64,000 nucleotides of DNA, taken from positions 1-64,000 of the forward strand of contig CAZSAL010000008.1 in assembly GCA_964604825.1 (NCBI GenBank), read 5' to 3'. The notes under the pieces were generated by a model. The model was not told the origin of the DNA. It saw only the letters and a program-made list of their open reading frames with translations, and ran no database searches. The translations under genes were made by a program, and so were the position numbers. Numbering within the stretch: the stretch's first letter is position 1; the number at the start of each line of letters is the position of its first letter. Shown here piece by piece: positions 1 to 8,275 of the stretch. The DNA is from CAZSAL01 sp964604825 (GTDB taxonomy: Bacteria > Elusimicrobiota > Elusimicrobia > 2-01-FULL-59-12).

Positions 1-482
1 TCGCTTACACCCTCGTAGTTTTGCCGATGCGCCATTTTTCGACGCTTGCCGGGAGCGTGGCGCTGGGGGTAATGCTTATACCCATAGCGGTGCGCAGTAC
101 GGAAGAATTCATGAAGCTGGTCCCGCATTCGATCCGGGAATCGGCGCTGGCTCTGGGAGTTCCGGAATGGAAAGTCATCCTTTTCGTAGTGCTGCCGACC
201 GCCTTTCGCGGCCTTATCACCGGGACGCTGTTAAATCTTTCCCGCATTTCCGGTGAAACGGCGCCGTTGTTGTTCACGGCCTTTGGCAACCGTTTTTGGA
301 GCTCCGGCTGGCTCAACCCAATCGCCTCGCTGCCAGTCATGGTCTTCACTTATGCGGTTTCCCCATATGAAGACTGGCATCGACAGTCCTGGGCTGCGGC
401 GCTTGTCCTGCTCATGCTGGTTTTGTCGGCGAATATTGGAACGCGGCTGCTGATGAGGAGGTCTTCGGCTTATGTTCAATGA
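1..482 (+). CDS. pstA: Phosphate ABC transporter permease PstA, C-terminal part
   Basis: This is the 3' part of an inner-membrane permease that, with PstC, forms the channel of the high-affinity phosphate importer. The frame is open from base 3 to the stop at 480-482, so the true start lies outside the window. The visible part carries the cytoplasmic coupling loop typical of ABC permeases, with [12 protein letters not shown] followed by [14 protein letters not shown] and [14 protein letters not shown], a stretch characteristic of PstA, and then a last hydrophobic helix (about [16 protein letters not shown]). Its stop overlaps the start of pstB by 11 bases, indicating translational coupling. 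Identification is secure from the loop motif and the pstB-phoU neighbours. Confidence 0.93.
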   Translation, partial: AYTLVVLPMRHFSTLAGSVALGVMLIPIAVRSTEEFMKLVPHSIRESALALGVPEWKVILFVVLPTAFRGLITGTLLNLSRISGETAPLLFTAFGNRFWSSGWLNPIASLPVMVFTYAVSPYEDWHRQSWAAALVLLMLVLSANIGTRLLMRRSSAYVQ

Positions 483-1308
483 GACGGAAGCGAAACGCAA
501 AATTAACGCGGCGCCTACCAAATCGGCAAAGGAATTGATTATGGATCTTCCAGTAAAAAAAGAAGGAATTGCGGCGGAAAAAATTAACGCCTGGTTCGGA
601 GAAAAACATGTCCTGCACGATGTCTCTATGGATGTGAAACCGCGCCAGGTGACGGCGATTATCGGCCCTTCGGGATGCGGTAAGTCCACGTTTATCCGCT
701 GCATGAACCGTCTGCACGAGGTTGTTCCGGGGTCGCGCATGACCGGCAGGATCGTTATGGATGGGGAAGACATTTCCCGTCTGGACCCGGTTTTGTTGCG
801 GCGCAGAGTGGGCATGGTCTTTCAGAAGGCGCAACCTTTCCCGACGTTAAGCATTTTTGAAAATGTCGCGGCAGGCCTGCGTTTGAACGGGATGAAAAAC
901 AAAACCTCTTTGGCGGAAATAGTTGAACAAAGCCTGGCCGGTGCGGCGCTCTGGGATGAAGTCAAAGATATCCTGCATAAGCCGGGAACCGGTCTTTCCG
1001 GCGGGCAGCAGCAGCGCCTGTGCATTGCGCGGGCGATCGCGGTTAATCCGCACATTCTGTTGATGGATGAGCCCTGCTCCGCCCTGGATCCCATAGCCAC
1101 GGCAAAGATTGAGGAATTAATTCTTGATCTAAAACAAAAATATACGATTGTAATCGTAACGCACAACATGCAGCAGGCCGCGCGGGTATCGGAAGAGACC
1201 GCGTTTTTTCTGATGGGAGATCTGATCGAATTCGGGAAAACGCAGGAGCTTTTTACCATGCCGAAAGATAAGCGCACGGAAGACTACATCACAGGGAGAT
1301 TTGGCTGA
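472..1308 (+). CDS. pstB: Phosphate ABC transporter ATP-binding protein PstB
   Basis: This cytoplasmic ATPase drives phosphate import through PstC/PstA. The 278-residue frame has Walker [10 protein letters not shown] (about 65-73), the Q-loop in [10 protein letters not shown], the signature LSGGQQQRL (about 175-183), Walker B ILLMDEP (about 195-201) and the switch histidine in VTHNMQQA (H231). The form MVFQK, the asparagine after the switch histidine and [14 protein letters not shown] are PstB-like. The protein is some 20 residues longer than the usual ~255. An internal ATG at 541 would give 255 residues and is an alternative start. Gene order pstA-pstB-phoU fits the phosphate-starvation operon. 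Confidence 0.95.
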   Translation: MFNETEAKRKINAAPTKSAKELIMDLPVKKEGIAAEKINAWFGEKHVLHDVSMDVKPRQVTAIIGPSGCGKSTFIRCMNRLHEVVPGSRMTGRIVMDGEDISRLDPVLLRRRVGMVFQKAQPFPTLSIFENVAAGLRLNGMKNKTSLAEIVEQSLAGAALWDEVKDILHKPGTGLSGGQQQRLCIARAIAVNPHILLMDEPCSALDPIATAKIEELILDLKQKYTIVIVTHNMQQAARVSEETAFFLMGDLIEFGKTQELFTMPKDKRTEDYITGRFG

Positions 1309-1309
1309 T

Positions 1310-1987
1310 ATGGAACGACATTTTGACCAGGATCTACAGTCTCTGAAAGAGCGGCTTCTTTACATGGGAAGCCTGGCCGAGGCGATGATCAATTTCGCGA
1401 TTAAGGCGCTTGTCGGCCGTCAGGCGGAAATCGTCCAGAGAGTTTATCAGATGGAAGAAGACGTCAACCGCCTGCAGATGGAAATCGACGATCGCTGTCT
1501 CAAAATGATCGCTACCCATCAGCCTACCGCGACCGATCTGCGTTTTATTACCGGCGCGATGAAAATAAATTCGGATCTGGAACGCATTGGCGACCAGGCC
1601 GTAAATATCTGCCAGACTACGGAATTCCTGCTCAAAGAACCGGTTTTGAAGCCGTTGATCGACATGCCCCGCATGTCCGATATCGCCAAAAAAATGCTTA
1701 AAGACGCCCTCGATGCTTTCGTCAATAAAGACGAAAGTCTTGCCAGGTCGGTTTTATTGCAGGATGACCAGGTTGACGATCTGAAAGAGCAGATATTCAG
1801 AGAATTGCTTACCTATATGATGGCTGATCCGGGAACGATTAAGCGCGCCCTCGATTTAATTTTGATTTCCCGGAACCTGGAACGAATTGCCGATCACGCT
1901 ACGAACATCGCGGAGGACGTGGTTTTCGTAGCTATCGGCAAGGACATCCGCCATCACGCTGAGGAACACGCAGCCGCGCAGCAATGA
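1310..1987 (+). CDS. phoU: Phosphate transport system regulator PhoU
   Basis: PhoU is a cytoplasmic metal-binding protein of two three-helix bundles. It links the Pst transporter to PhoR/PhoB signalling and restrains phosphate uptake. The protein shows the two repeated helical halves with ERIGDQAVNICQ and ERIADHATNIAEDV, the acidic metal-binding motifs of the family. I place the start at ATG 1310, which has an AGGGAG ribosome site at 1293-1298; a TTG at 1301 would sit almost on top of that site. It begins just after the pstB stop, so the two genes are co-transcribed. The length (225 residues) is normal. Confidence 0.95.
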   Translation: MERHFDQDLQSLKERLLYMGSLAEAMINFAIKALVGRQAEIVQRVYQMEEDVNRLQMEIDDRCLKMIATHQPTATDLRFITGAMKINSDLERIGDQAVNICQTTEFLLKEPVLKPLIDMPRMSDIAKKMLKDALDAFVNKDESLARSVLLQDDQVDDLKEQIFRELLTYMMADPGTIKRALDLILISRNLERIADHATNIAEDVVFVAIGKDIRHHAEEHAAAQQ

Positions 1988-2002
1988 CCAATTGTTGTAG
2001 GG

Positions 2003-2135
2003 GTCATTACCGCATGCTGTAAGCGGCCCTCCATTACGTCTTGGCGGGCCCTCCGCCGAGGCCTCAGTGGAGGACGGGAATCCGGATGTTTCTACTAAAA
2101 AGTCTGTATCCCCGATAAAGGCACTCGGGGATGAC
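2003..2135. repeat. Dispersed intergenic double-hairpin repeat, copy A1 (diverged)
   Basis: The element begins with GTCATTaCCGC and ends with CTCGGGGATGAC. It contains a right-hand hairpin (ATCCCCGataaaggcactCGGGGAT) and a rearranged left part with extra G/C-rich palindromes. It fills most of the gap between phoU and dsbD. It is longer and less regular than the four other copies (10734, 17091, 22691, 53801), which suggests an insertion or a fusion of two copies. Read-through RNA could fold here and act as a terminator or stabiliser, but that is inference. Confidence 0.75.
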
Positions 2136-2157
2136 GGCTTAGTTGTAAAATACCTTC

Positions 2158-4272
2158 ATGCTACGCCGTATGGCCGCCTTCCTTATTCTCGCCCTTCTTT
2201 ACCCGTTCCCTGCCCACTCGATTTCCTCGCCCTGGAAAACCAACGCCCACGGCAGAGTAAGGCTGATTGCCCCCTACAAAGTCGCTCCGGACAAAGGTCT
2301 ATTTTTTGTTGGGGTTCAGTTCGAACCTGTTCAGGGATGGCATGTTTACTGGAGAAATGCCGGCGACGCCGGATATGCTCCGAAAATGGACTGGAAAGGT
2401 TCCACGGGCATGTCGGAACCGCAAATCCTCTGGCCTGCTCCGCAGCGCATGCAACTGCCGGGCGATATCACTGACTTTGGATATGAAAAGGTAATTTATC
2501 CCGTTAGGATGAAGCGCGCCACAGGCCCGCTGCATCTTAATGTCGAGGTCAACTATCTGACATGCGGAACTTCCTGCGTGCCGCATAGCGAAGTTCTGGC
2601 TCTGGATATGCCTTCCGGCCTCCGCGAGGAAACAGATCCCGCAGACGCGCAGCTTCTGGAAAGCGCGATGCAGCAGATCCCTGTTCCCGTGGAGCAGGCG
2701 CCCGACATCCAATTACAGACACAGATAATTTCCGGCCAAAACGGACCCGTTTTCGAAGCGCTGATCCAGCCGCAGCCTGCTGTCAAAGCGGGCAGGCTTG
2801 ATCTTTTCTTCGATAAGGCTGATGAACTTCAATTTGGGAAGCCTATGGTTCAGTGGCTTCCTGGGAACCGGTACAGGCTCAGCGCACCCATATCTTCTAC
2901 TTCTCCTGTGGGATTCCGGCACGCATTATTGAACTACACCCTTACAGGCTTAGCCCGGGACCACCGCCCTCTCGCGGTAGAGGAGACCAAAACGTTTGAT
3001 TTCTTTATCCCCTCAGCCGGAGCCCTGCAAAAACCCGTGGCAGTTCCGTCCGGGCCGGCGCTGTGGTTTCTTGGTCTGGCGCTTCTGGGAGGATTGCTGC
3101 TTAACGTTATGCCCTGCGTTCTGCCGGTTTTATCAATCAAGTTGTTCGGCCTTTTGCGGCAAAGCGGCGGCAGCAGGCTGATCATCGTTCGTAACGCCCT
3201 TGCTTCAGCGGCAGGGATCTGGATCTCATTTCTGGCTCTGGCCGGAGCTGCTGTTCTCGCGAAAGAAGCAGGCTACGCCGTGGGCTGGGGGGTACAGTTT
3301 CAGGAACCGGTTTTTGTAGCGTTGCTGTTCCTGGTGATTGGTCTGTTTGCGCTCAACCTTTGGGATTTATTCGAGATTTCATTGCCGGCTTCCGTCAGCC
3401 AGTTGGGACCCTGGACTCAACAGGAAGGAGCGCCGGGATATTTCTTTTCCGGGCTCCTGGCTACGCTGCTGGCAACGCCTTGCTCCGCTCCTTTCCTGGG
3501 GACCGCTGTGGGATTTGCTCTCTCCCAGTCTGCCGGTGTTATCATGCTGATCTTTCTTATGGTGGGGACCGGCATGGCCCTGCCTTACCTGCTTCTGGCC
3601 GTATTCCCGGGAGCCTTGGCGATCCTGCCCAGGCCGGGCGCCTGGATGCAGCGCGTCCGTTTCTTTCTGGGATTTTTCCTGGCAGGAACAGCGCTGTGGC
3701 TGGGGTATGTACTGGCTGGAGAGGTGTCCGCGCGAGGCAGGATTTTCTTTTACGGCCTGAGCGCTGTTATCGGAATTTTATGCATCGTTCGCCACAGGGT
3801 CCGTTTAAAGGGGAAATATCTCTGGTCCGTTTTATTAATGGTTATTCTGCTTGGCCTTGGTATCGCTGCGCTGAACGTCGTGGATATGAGTCGCAGCGCA
3901 TCCGTTAATACGAATCGTACTGCGGGCAAAAACCTGCTGGCCTGGCAGCCTTTTGACGAAGCGGAAATCAGGAAACTGGCGGATGAAGGAAGAAAGGTGT
4001 TTGTTGATGTGTCTGCCGACTGGTGCTTTACCTGCAAAGTCAACGAGGCGACAGTCCTGGAAACCCCGGCCGTTGCGGAAGCTTTCGCTCAACAAGATGT
4101 CGTTTTGATGAAGGCGGACTGGACCAACCGCAATGAAACGATCGCCCGATATATGCAAACCTTCGGGAGGTTCGGCATCCCTTTTTATGTTTATTATGCG
4201 CCGGGAAAGTCTCCCCTTCTATTATCCGAACTGCTGACTAAACGGAAGGTGCTGGACGCGCTGAAAGGTTAG
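2158..4272 (+). CDS. dsbD: Thiol:disulfide interchange protein DsbD/ScsB family
   Basis: This inner-membrane reductant conveyor moves electrons from cytoplasmic thioredoxin to periplasmic targets. The 704 residues give a signal segment (1-22), a periplasmic N-terminal domain with a CGTSC cysteine pair (C136, C140), and a polytopic core (about 300-570) with NVMPCVLPVL and ATPCSAPFLG, the two transmembrane cysteines in proline-rich motifs. A C-terminal thioredoxin-like domain follows with WCFTC (C623, C626). Three-domain order and length match ScsB/DsbD-type proteins. No strong ribosome site precedes ATG 2158; ATG 2170 is an alternative. It stands alone between a repeat and a convergent operon. 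Confidence 0.9.
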   Translation: MLRRMAAFLILALLYPFPAHSISSPWKTNAHGRVRLIAPYKVAPDKGLFFVGVQFEPVQGWHVYWRNAGDAGYAPKMDWKGSTGMSEPQILWPAPQRMQLPGDITDFGYEKVIYPVRMKRATGPLHLNVEVNYLTCGTSCVPHSEVLALDMPSGLREETDPADAQLLESAMQQIPVPVEQAPDIQLQTQIISGQNGPVFEALIQPQPAVKAGRLDLFFDKADELQFGKPMVQWLPGNRYRLSAPISSTSPVGFRHALLNYTLTGLARDHRPLAVEETKTFDFFIPSAGALQKPVAVPSGPALWFLGLALLGGLLLNVMPCVLPVLSIKLFGLLRQSGGSRLIIVRNALASAAGIWISFLALAGAAVLAKEAGYAVGWGVQFQEPVFVALLFLVIGLFALNLWDLFEISLPASVSQLGPWTQQEGAPGYFFSGLLATLLATPCSAPFLGTAVGFALSQSAGVIMLIFLMVGTGMALPYLLLAVFPGALAILPRPGAWMQRVRFFLGFFLAGTALWLGYVLAGEVSARGRIFFYGLSAVIGILCIVRHRVRLKGKYLWSVLLMVILLGLGIAALNVVDMSRSASVNTNRTAGKNLLAWQPFDEAEIRKLADEGRKVFVDVSADWCFTCKVNEATVLETPAVAEAFAQQDVVLMKADWTNRNETIARYMQTFGRFGIPFYVYYAPGKSPLLLSELLTKRKVLDALKG

Positions 4273-4295
4273 GGGATGAGTTCTAGGAATGAGTT

Positions 4296-4442
4296 CTAAT
4301 CTCTGCCGATCAGCCAGGCAAGAAAGCGGCTGCTGCGGTCGGATATAGCTTCCGCGAACGCTAAATCTTTTTCGAACTGCCCCCATAAAAATGCAGCAAT
4401 CCGCTCCGACAGCCGTACCAGCCAGTCATAAAAAGTTTCCAT
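4296..4442 (-). CDS. Possible 48-residue small protein
   Basis: A short open frame follows yggU on the same strand. It starts at ATG 4442 and ends at 4296, with a tryptophan-rich amphipathic composition (YDWLVRLSERIAAFLWGQFEKDL). I do not recognise it and there is no clear ribosome site, so it may be untranslated tail of the operon. It is listed because it is the only candidate between dsbD and yggU. Confidence 0.25.
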   Translation of the reverse strand: METFYDWLVRLSERIAAFLWGQFEKDLAFAEAISDRSSRFLAWLIGRD

Positions 4443-4488
4443 AAGGATTCGTAACAGGAATAAGAATTTATTGCAAGGCCACAGGATA

Positions 4489-4713
4489 TTATCTACCGCG
4501 AAGTTCGAAAATCTTGGAAGGGCTGTGCGCGCCTTTGATGAGACGAAGAGCTGACGGTGGCACATTAAGATGGCGGGCAAGAACAGCAATGACTGCGGCA
4601 TTGGCGCGTCCCTCGCGTGCCTCGGCGCGAACCTGGACAATAAAGGCGTCTGGCCCTTTAGGGGTGATTCTATTTTCTTTGGCGTCCGCCGTGACTCTAA
4701 CTTTTAGATACAT
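4489..4713 (-). CDS. yggU: DUF167 (YggU) family small protein
   Basis: This 74-residue protein belongs to the conserved DUF167/YggU family, whose biochemical function is not established. It shows the family pattern: N-terminal LKVRVTADAKENRI, then FIVQVRAEAREGRANAAVIAVLARHL and the basic ending LIKGAHSPSKIFEL. The start overlaps the end of hemG by 17 bases, so it is probably the last translated member of the hemE-hemH-hemG transcript. Length is normal for the family. Confidence 0.85.
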   Translation of the reverse strand: MYLKVRVTADAKENRITPKGPDAFIVQVRAEAREGRANAAVIAVLARHLNVPPSALRLIKGAHSPSKIFELRGR

Positions 4714-6100
4714 TTGATAAGAGACTGATGGCGGCTGCTTCTCCGCTGGCTATGCAGTCCGGTACTCCGATTCCGTTCAGCCACGATCCCGCCAGCGCCA
4801 GGCCCGGCAAATGCGAGACTTCATGGGAAATGGAATCAATAAGCTGCCTGTGCCCCACTTCGTACTGCGGCATGGCCAGGCGGTGCCGCCGCGCCTGCAT
4901 AAAGAGAGGTTTTGCCCGGATGCCCAGCAGCTCTTCCAGGTCTTTTTCGATCAATCGGGCGGTTTGTTCATCCGGATTGCGCCAGATGGTTTCCGATTCA
5001 TCGCCGGCGATAAAAGCCCTGATCAGCGCTTTCCCGGCAGGGGCGCGTTCAGGGAACTTGCGGTGGGAAAAAGTACATCCCAGAAGAATACGTTTTTCCA
5101 CGGCAGGCACTACAAACCCAAAACCATTCAAAGGATGTCCGATCACCTGTTCATCGTAGATAAAATTCGCGGTGGCGGCATGCGCATAGCGTATACCGCC
5201 CAATTTCCGGGAAAGGGATGGAGCCAGCCTGGATAAAATCCCGGCAATAGTATAGGCGGGAAGCGCGAAAATTATCCCGTCTGTCTCAATAATCTCGCCG
5301 CTCTGTAGTTCAATCTTCCATTCCGTGCCCGATTTTTTAAAAATCCGGCGCACAGGCGCATTCAGCCGGATGATGGAACCGAGGACCCGGGTGATGCTGT
5401 CGGTCAATTCCTGCATGCCGCTGCGCAGGGTCATGAAAAGGCTGTAGCGCGCGCCGCTCGCCTGTCTCGTGCGGCTCATCCGGCGCACTCCTTTCAGTAG
5501 GCTGCGTCGTTCGCGCTCCATTTTCAGAAATCTGGGAAAAGTCGCGGCCAAACTGAGCCTTTCGGCATCCGCTCCGTAAATTCCGGCGACAAGCGGCTGG
5601 GCCAGACGATCAAGCGCTTCCGGACCAAGACGCCGGCGCACGAACGACCCCAGAGATTCGTCCTCCCGGCTTCGGAACGGCACGAACGGCTCTGCCAGAA
5701 CGCGCAGTTTTCCCTGCCAGCTTATGATCGGGGAAGCAAAAAAGGAAGAAAGTCTTGCCGGGGCCAGTAGAAAAAAACCCTCTGGTATAGGATGCAGGCG
5801 TCCTTTGCGCACAATAAAACTCTGCCTGCATTCAGAACTGGTTTCCAGCAGATCGCCATTTAGGCCCAGCTCATGACAAAGATTGAGGGCCTGGGGTTTC
5901 TCCGTGAAAAATGAGTCCGGTCCTTCCTCCAGAACAAATCCTTCGCGCCTGGTTGTGTTGATGACTCCGCCGGCGCGGGACGATGCTTCCAGGAGTTTAA
6001 TGTCGAGAGTAATCCCGCGGGATTGCGCCGCTTTTTGAAGCCGGTATGCCGCTGAAAGACCGGTAATGCCGCCGCCGATAACGGTAATTTTTTTCATCAT
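4697..6100 (-). CDS. hemG: Protoporphyrinogen oxidase (oxygen-type, FAD)
   Basis: The enzyme oxidises protoporphyrinogen IX to protoporphyrin IX, the step before iron insertion. The 467-residue protein has the N-terminal dinucleotide-binding motif VIGGGITGLSAAYRL (about 6-20) and the flavin-contact region LEASSRAGGVINT. It also has the PpoX-typical LEEGPDSFF and a C-terminal flavin motif LALAGSWLNGIGVPDCIASGEAAA. This is the HemY-like, oxygen-using class rather than the anaerobic quinone-linked type, which suggests growth with oxygen. It overlaps the end of hemH by 4 bases. Unlike its neighbours hemH and hemE it carries no palindromic insert. Confidence 0.93.
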   Translation of the reverse strand: MMKKITVIGGGITGLSAAYRLQKAAQSRGITLDIKLLEASSRAGGVINTTRREGFVLEEGPDSFFTEKPQALNLCHELGLNGDLLETSSECRQSFIVRKGRLHPIPEGFFLLAPARLSSFFASPIISWQGKLRVLAEPFVPFRSREDESLGSFVRRRLGPEALDRLAQPLVAGIYGADAERLSLAATFPRFLKMERERRSLLKGVRRMSRTRQASGARYSLFMTLRSGMQELTDSITRVLGSIIRLNAPVRRIFKKSGTEWKIELQSGEIIETDGIIFALPAYTIAGILSRLAPSLSRKLGGIRYAHAATANFIYDEQVIGHPLNGFGFVVPAVEKRILLGCTFSHRKFPERAPAGKALIRAFIAGDESETIWRNPDEQTARLIEKDLEELLGIRAKPLFMQARRHRLAMPQYEVGHRQLIDSISHEVSHLPGLALAGSWLNGIGVPDCIASGEAAAISLLSNVSKS

Positions 6101-7089
6101 GCCGGCGCCCTGCAGACAAGTTCTGCCATCATGCGGATAAAGAGAGGATGAGTGCCAACAGTCTGCGCGCGGCGGAAATGGATTCCGGCCTTTTCCGCCG
6201 CTTCCCGGGCAGCCACGTCGAGGTCAAACAGTACCTCCATGTTGTCGGACACAAAGCCGATGGGGATAACCAGCACGTCTCGGATATCTTTTGCCGCGAG
6301 CTTCCGCAGCAGGTCGCGGATATCCGGTTCAAGCCAGCCAATGGAAGCGGAACGGCTGGTGTAGGAGAACGACCAGCTGGAAGAATGGTTCAACTTTCTG
6401 CAAACACTTTCCGTAGTGGCAAATAATTCCTCCACGTAATGGGAAGACTGCGCCATGCTGTTGGGGAGGCTGTGCGCGGTAAAGACCCAGTAGGATGCTG
6501 GTGAAGAGGCAGCCTCAATGATCCTTTCGCAGACCGCATTTATAAACAAAGGATGGTCAAACCAGGGATCGACGTAAGTAATCGTCGGAGCATTCGGAAT
6601 ACGCTGACGCGCTTCATCCAGAGCTTGAACGTAGCGGCCGTAACTGGCTTCGGAGCGGTGCGCAGACATTATGAAGGTTACTACGCGGGCAATTCCTTCA
6701 GATGACATCTTTTGCAGGGTTTCTTCAAGAAAGGGGTGGCAGTTCCGATAGCACACATAAACAGGGATTCCGGCTTCCTCCCCCCTTGAGGGGAAGGATT
6801 GGGGTGGGGGGTACATATTCTGGCAGGCAACACCCCCCATCCCCACCTTCCCCCTCAAGAGGGGAAGGTGCATTGATAGAAAGGCTCCAAGAGCTTTTGC
6901 CTGCTGTCGCGTGATTTCATTAACAGGGGAGCAGCCGCCAATCTGTTTATACTGGCTGGTGACCTCCTTGATCCGGGCGGGAGGAATATTCCTGTCCCTG
7001 CTGACAGCTTCCATAAAGGGCAGGACATCGTCGGGTTTTTCCGGGCCGCCGAAAGAGACCAACAGCACGGCGTATGGACTGGGGGTCAT
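6097..7089 (-). CDS. hemH: Ferrochelatase with an in-frame palindromic-repeat insert
   Basis: Ferrochelatase inserts ferrous iron into protoporphyrin IX to make protohaem. Family marks are LLVSFGGPEKPDDV at the N-terminus, FIMSAHRSEASYGRY (the metal-handling histidine region), FTAHSLP and the C-terminal IGWLEPD with VIPIGFVSDNMEVLFDLD. The 330 residues include an extra segment at about 73-106 between ALGAFLS and GIPVYVCYRN, rich in P/S/G/R and encoded by a C/G-rich palindromic element (6776-6870). In relatives as I know them these two motifs lie close together, so the insert is additional. It should lie on a surface loop before the substrate cleft. It is the second gene of the hemE-hemH-hemG set. 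Confidence 0.93.
   Translation of the reverse strand: MTPSPYAVLLVSFGGPEKPDDVLPFMEAVSRDRNIPPARIKEVTSQYKQIGGCSPVNEITRQQAKALGAFLSMHLPLLRGKVGMGGVACQNMYPPPQSFPSRGEEAGIPVYVCYRNCHPFLEETLQKMSSEGIARVVTFIMSAHRSEASYGRYVQALDEARQRIPNAPTITYVDPWFDHPLFINAVCERIIEAASSPASYWVFTAHSLPNSMAQSSHYVEELFATTESVCRKLNHSSSWSFSYTSRSASIGWLEPDIRDLLRKLAAKDIRDVLVIPIGFVSDNMEVLFDLDVAAREAAEKAGIHFRRAQTVGTHPLFIRMMAELVCRAPA
6776..6870. repeat. In-frame C/G-rich palindromic element, copy B1 (in hemH)
   Basis: Two oppositely oriented units, TCCTCCCCCCTTGAGGGGAA at the left and CTTCCCCCTCAAGAGGGGAA at the right, flank about 20 bases. The whole block is therefore itself an inverted repeat with G-runs facing C-runs (GGGGTGGGGGG opposite CCCCCCATCCCC). 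On the coding strand it is open and supplies roughly 34 extra residues to ferrochelatase, including LLRGKVGMGG and PPPQSFPSRGEE. Confidence 0.88.
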
Positions 7090-7111
7090 CGCTGCGTTCC
7101 TGGCAATGACA

Positions 7112-8200
7112 TCAGAGTCTTACGGCGCTCATTTCGTGCACCATTTCAACCAGCGCGATTGCATTTTCTTCGGGTGTATCCGGCAATACCCCGTGGCCAA
7201 GGTTAAAGATATGGCCCGGGCGGCCTGCTGCCTGATCTAATATGCGCTTCGCCTGCTTTCGAATCTCTTCAGGTTTACCAAGCAGTACGGAGGGATCGAG
7301 ATTGCCCTGAATGGCAGCATTTCCCAGACGCTGCCAGGTCGCGTCGAGCCCTATCGTGGAATCGATACCGATCACGTCGCCGCCCGCATCGCGCATTAAC
7401 TCCAGTAAGGCGCTGGTCCTGGTCCCGAAATGAATGACAGGAACACCCCCACCCATACCCTCCCCACTCGAGGGGGAGGAAGTAAGGGAGGGGGGGCATA
7501 TGCCATCAATAACTCGTTTTGTGTGCGGGAGAACATGCGTCCGGTATTCTTCCGGCGTCAGGCAGCCCACCCAGCTGTCGAACAGCTGCACCGCCTGGAC
7601 GCCTGCATGGACCTGCGCATTCAAATAGATGCTCAGGCTTTCGGAAATTGATTCCATGAGCGTGTGCCAGGCTTCAGGTTGCGCGTGCATAAATGCCAGC
7701 GTTCGCTCACAGTTTCGTGATCCGCGGCCTTCGATCACGTATGAGGCCAGCGTGAACGGGGCGCCGGAAAAACCGATCAAGGGAAGATCCCCTGAAAGAG
7801 CCTTCCTCGTTTTTCCGATGGCATCGGTGAGGAAAGATAAAGCGCCCATATCAGGGAGCTTGGCGATACGAGCGACATCTCCCGGCGCGCGCACAGGGGT
7901 TTCGATTACAGGCCCGCCGCCTTCCGTATATTCAAGCCCGAAACCCATGGGTTCAAGTATCAGAAGGATATCGGAGAAAATAATGGCGGCGTCTGCGCCC
8001 AGACGCTCTGCGGCATAAACGGTTATTTCCGCGGCGAGATCGGAGTCTTTGCACAGTTCAAGGAAGCTCCAGCGTTCGCGCAAGCCCCGGTACTTTTTCA
8101 TATAGCGGCCGGCCTGGCGCATAAGCCAGATCGGAGTCCTGTCAGTGGGTTCTCGCCGGCAGGCCTTCATGAAGCGGGATTGCTGCAGGTCGATGAGCAT
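7112..8200 (-). CDS. hemE: Uroporphyrinogen decarboxylase with an in-frame repeat insert
   Basis: HemE decarboxylates uroporphyrinogen III to coproporphyrinogen III. The N-terminal signature RTPIWLMRQAGRYMKKYR (about 21-38), IIFSDILLILEPMG, GFSGAPFTLASY and FDSWVG identify the family. The ending PGHIFNLGHGVLPDTPEEN is also diagnostic. The 362 residues include an added stretch at about 236-252 (CPPSLTSSPSSGEGMGGG) encoded by palindromic copy B2, just before VIHFGT. The gene starts the leftward haem operon and is divergent from the aminopeptidase gene across 75 bases, so both promoters should lie in 8201-8275. hemH follows after 22 bases. Confidence 0.94.
   Translation of the reverse strand: MLIDLQQSRFMKACRREPTDRTPIWLMRQAGRYMKKYRGLRERWSFLELCKDSDLAAEITVYAAERLGADAAIIFSDILLILEPMGFGLEYTEGGGPVIETPVRAPGDVARIAKLPDMGALSFLTDAIGKTRKALSGDLPLIGFSGAPFTLASYVIEGRGSRNCERTLAFMHAQPEAWHTLMESISESLSIYLNAQVHAGVQAVQLFDSWVGCLTPEEYRTHVLPHTKRVIDGICPPSLTSSPSSGEGMGGGVPVIHFGTRTSALLELMRDAGGDVIGIDSTIGLDATWQRLGNAAIQGNLDPSVLLGKPEEIRKQAKRILDQAAGRPGHIFNLGHGVLPDTPEENAIALVEMVHEMSAVRL
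7444..7498. repeat. In-frame C/G-rich palindromic element, copy B2 (in hemE)
   Basis: The element reads CACCCCCACCCATACCCTCC, then CCACTCGAGGGGGAGG, then AAGTAAGGGAGGGGGGGCAT on the + strand. It has the same architecture as the other family B copies: a C-rich arm, a CTCGAG or CTCAAG centre and a G-rich arm. It is read without stops by hemE on the minus strand. Confidence 0.85.
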
Positions 8201-8275
8201 GAAAGCATTTTATCATTCGAGGAATACAACATAAGGTGCTAAAATCGTCCTATAAATTTCCGGTTGGAGGACATT

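Noticed and set aside
4296..4640. A 114-codon minus-strand frame overlapping yggU
   Set aside because: Most of it lies in the wrong frame across the conserved yggU gene; only the last 48 codons from ATG 4442 are kept as a weak candidate.
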